Source: Absidia repens
Lineage: Eukaryota > Mucoromycota > Mucoromycetes > Mucorales > Cunninghamellaceae
NCBI GenBank assembly: GCA_002105175.1
Contig: MCGE01000007.1
Location: 868,001-932,000 of the forward strand
DNA: 64,000 nt
Direction of reading: 5' to 3'
The notes below the pieces were generated by a model. It was not told the DNA's origin. It ran no database searches and saw only the letters and a program-made list of their open reading frames with translations. A program made the position numbers and the translations under genes. Shown here piece after piece: positions 62,296 to 64,000 of this stretch. How positions within the stretch are numbered: position 1 is the first letter of the stretch; every line of letters starts with the position of its first letter.

Positions 62296-62585
62296 CTAGC
62301 ATAGTATATAAAAAATTGTAAAGCATAAGCCAAAGAATAGCCCACCTTGAGAAGAATAGGACAAAGCAGAGACAGCAGAGGACTCGTCATCAAAGCCTTT
62401 TCCAGTTCGAAGTCCAGATTTCGGCTTGGCCACCGATGCTTTACAGGCAAACAAGTTTCCTTTGATGACACCTTTTTTCAATTGATTGATAGCTTCGCAA
62501 GAAAAGTGGCTGCTTGATGTTTGTACATTCAATCCGCCTCGCACCTACAAAATAAATAAGAAGGGTGAGATATACAATATACATT

Positions 62586-62616
<31 letters not shown>

Positions 62617-63657
62617 GGATAATATTCCTCATGCTTACATCAGCCAGATAAGGTAAATCCACTTGATCAAAATTTCCAACGATATCCAAAGTACCGTCTA
62701 CTTCTTCTAGCCGCGGGAAAGCATCCACTACTGTCAATTCATTGTTGCCAGATACTGATAGAGCACCTCCAAGATGAGACAATGAAGGAAGTGATAAATT
62801 GTTCAAGCGAATATTGTCGGCAATAGTCAAAGTACCCGCTACTCCAGTGATAGCAGGTAGCTCCAAGGTTGTAAACGTATTTGTAATGAAAGAAATATCA
62901 CCTGACACTTGTCGTAATTCTTTCAACGAGATACCAGCGAGATTTCGGAAGGTACCTACGCTCATGGCTTGGATGGAATTAAACTATATTAAATAAATAA
63001 ATAAAAATAAAAAGGTAAGTTGATAATAATACAATTGCTTATATTAATATTTTTTTTTTTTTAACTTGCATCGACATTCAAATTGGGGGAGTTGGCGGAT
63101 ACAGTCAAGGAGCCGGAGATTTTGGTAAGATTTCCAATTGCCAGTTGTTTCAAATAAATGTTGTTGGTGATAGACAAATCCTTGATACCAGACATCTTCA
63201 AGCCTTCCAGGCGTGCAACAGTAGTATCAGCCATTGAGAATTGTTCGACTTGATTCAACCCAGCTGGGAATTTAACTTCATTCAAAGCAGGAAGGACTGA
63301 TAATTCAAAGTTTCGTAGCGCTGTCAATTGCGGCATCTCCAATGTATTCAGAGCCTTGTTGTTAAGTAGTCGAAGTTGGCCATTGATGCCTTGTAAGCTT
63401 GGAAATGATATTCGTTGAAGTCCATCATTGCTTGAGATAGTCAGATCGCCTTGTAAGACTTCCACGCCTTGGAGTTTCAGCTCCGCCATGGCGGTTTGTT
63501 CCACAGCAATGTTGCCCCCATACGTTTTGCATAACTTGAGTTGATCCAAATCACCTTGAGAATTGATCTTGATGTCACCATTGCATGCACCATACACCCC
63601 TGTTTGAAGAATGCACAGAGTAATACCAACGGATAACACAGCTTGCTTGAATAGCAT
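62296..63657 (-). CDS. ECM33/Sps2-like GPI-anchored cell-wall protein
   Basis: Three exons on the minus strand (63657-63070, 62983-62639, 62544-62296) give 393 residues. A signal peptide covers about 1-24 (LFKQAVLSVGITLCILQTGV). Receptor-L-domain-like leucine-rich repeats follow: GDLTISSNDGLQRISFPSLQ, LNTLEMPQLTALRNF, LKQLAIGNLTKISGSLTV, LTIADNIRLNNLSLPSLSHL and DGTLDIVGNFDQVDLPYL. Near the end come small-residue SSQGG and a hydrophobic tail (LFFGLCFTIFYILC), a GPI-anchor signal. The family (Ecm33, Sps2, Pst1) is needed for cell-wall integrity and spore wall formation. Intron 1 uses a GC donor (GAT/GCAAGT at 63069); no GT donor keeps the frame. Confidence 0.92.
62586..62616. repeat. AT dinucleotide microsatellite in an ECM33-like gene intron
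   Basis: Alternating AT run inside intron 2 of the ECM33-like gene. Confidence 0.85.
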
Positions 63658-64000
63658 GATGGCACTCTAAATATATAAATATGTGTATAGAAAAAGAAGA
63701 AATAAAAATAAAAAATATAAAATGGTGAATAAAAAAAACTTTAAAAAAAGATATATATTCTTTATTTGGAAGACAAATTTACCTAGGTGTAAGAGTGAAG
63801 TATACAAATAATATAAGAGGGATAAGGGCACACCGTAAAAAGAGATATTCTAATATAAACTAACACTAGCATCCGTCCGGTCCAAGTGGTTGGTACACTT
63901 CTAATCACCGTAAACACACAAAAAGAAAGAAAAAAAAATAGCCCGACGAGCGAGGGTGAAGAAAGTCGATGTTTTGGTGCAGTAGTCATATGATTTTATG
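63658..64000. other. Upstream region of the ECM33-like gene
   Basis: Probable promoter and leader. The minus-strand frame at 63783-63989 has a hydrophobic stretch but no support as a gene. CACCTAG followed by GTAAATTT near 63780 could mark leader splice sites. Confidence 0.4.

Overview
The window is nuclear DNA of an early-diverging filamentous fungus, most likely Mucoromycota (Mucorales-like). Evidence: AT-rich, homopolymer-rich intergenic DNA; genes with many short introns (about 55-110 bp, GTAAGT-type donors, TAG/CAG acceptors); Gln/Ser/Asn-rich regulators; and a gene set that mixes fungal hallmarks (Zn2Cys6 factor, PMT O-mannosyltransferase, ECM33-like GPI protein) with genes also known from animals and amoebae (CYRI, a very large DOCK protein, a CC1-box coiled-coil protein, kinesin-13, importin-9). 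The species cannot be named from the sequence. All gene models were spliced by eye; each spliced model keeps its reading frame to a single stop codon.

Layout. 1-10 kb: a partial low-complexity exon, a small secreted Cys-rich peptide, a MYG1-family exonuclease, a Gln-rich SAP-domain protein, and a convergent MEF2-type MADS-box factor. 10-18 kb: glycerol kinase (minus) and, divergently, a PMT2-type protein O-mannosyltransferase with a 15-nt microexon. 18-24 kb: a gene-poor stretch with a dispersed repeat, then a CYRI (Rac1-interactor) homologue and a 77-residue CHHC zinc-finger protein resembling the N-terminus of U11-48K. 24-32 kb (minus): a 1013-residue Zn2Cys6 factor, a Mak11/PAK1IP1 WD40 protein, a Tc1/mariner-like relic and mitochondrial ribosomal protein uL3m. 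32-49 kb (plus): a 1003-residue coiled-coil protein with a dynein-adaptor CC1-box-like motif, a NDUFB3-like complex I subunit, a GNAT acetyltransferase, a METTL21-type methyltransferase, a triplicated 3'-end repeat carrying three AATAAA signals, and a 2885-residue SH3-DHR1-DHR2 DOCK exchange factor. 49-52 kb: repeat-rich spacer. 52-64 kb (minus): kinesin-13 with an 11-nt microexon, importin-9 (21 exons) and an ECM33-like cell-wall protein.

The strongest unusual signal is an intron in the importin-9 gene that fits U12-type AT-AC rules (ATATCCTTTT donor, TCCTTAAC branch site, AC acceptor). It rebuilds the importin frame exactly, whereas GT-AG alternatives do not. About 38 kb away lies the U11-48K-like CHHC gene; in other species that protein recognises such 5' splice sites. 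Together they point to a working minor spliceosome. Two GC-AG introns and two microexons add to the splicing interest. CYRI and DOCK, which act in opposite directions on Rac signalling in animals, are both present but not adjacent.
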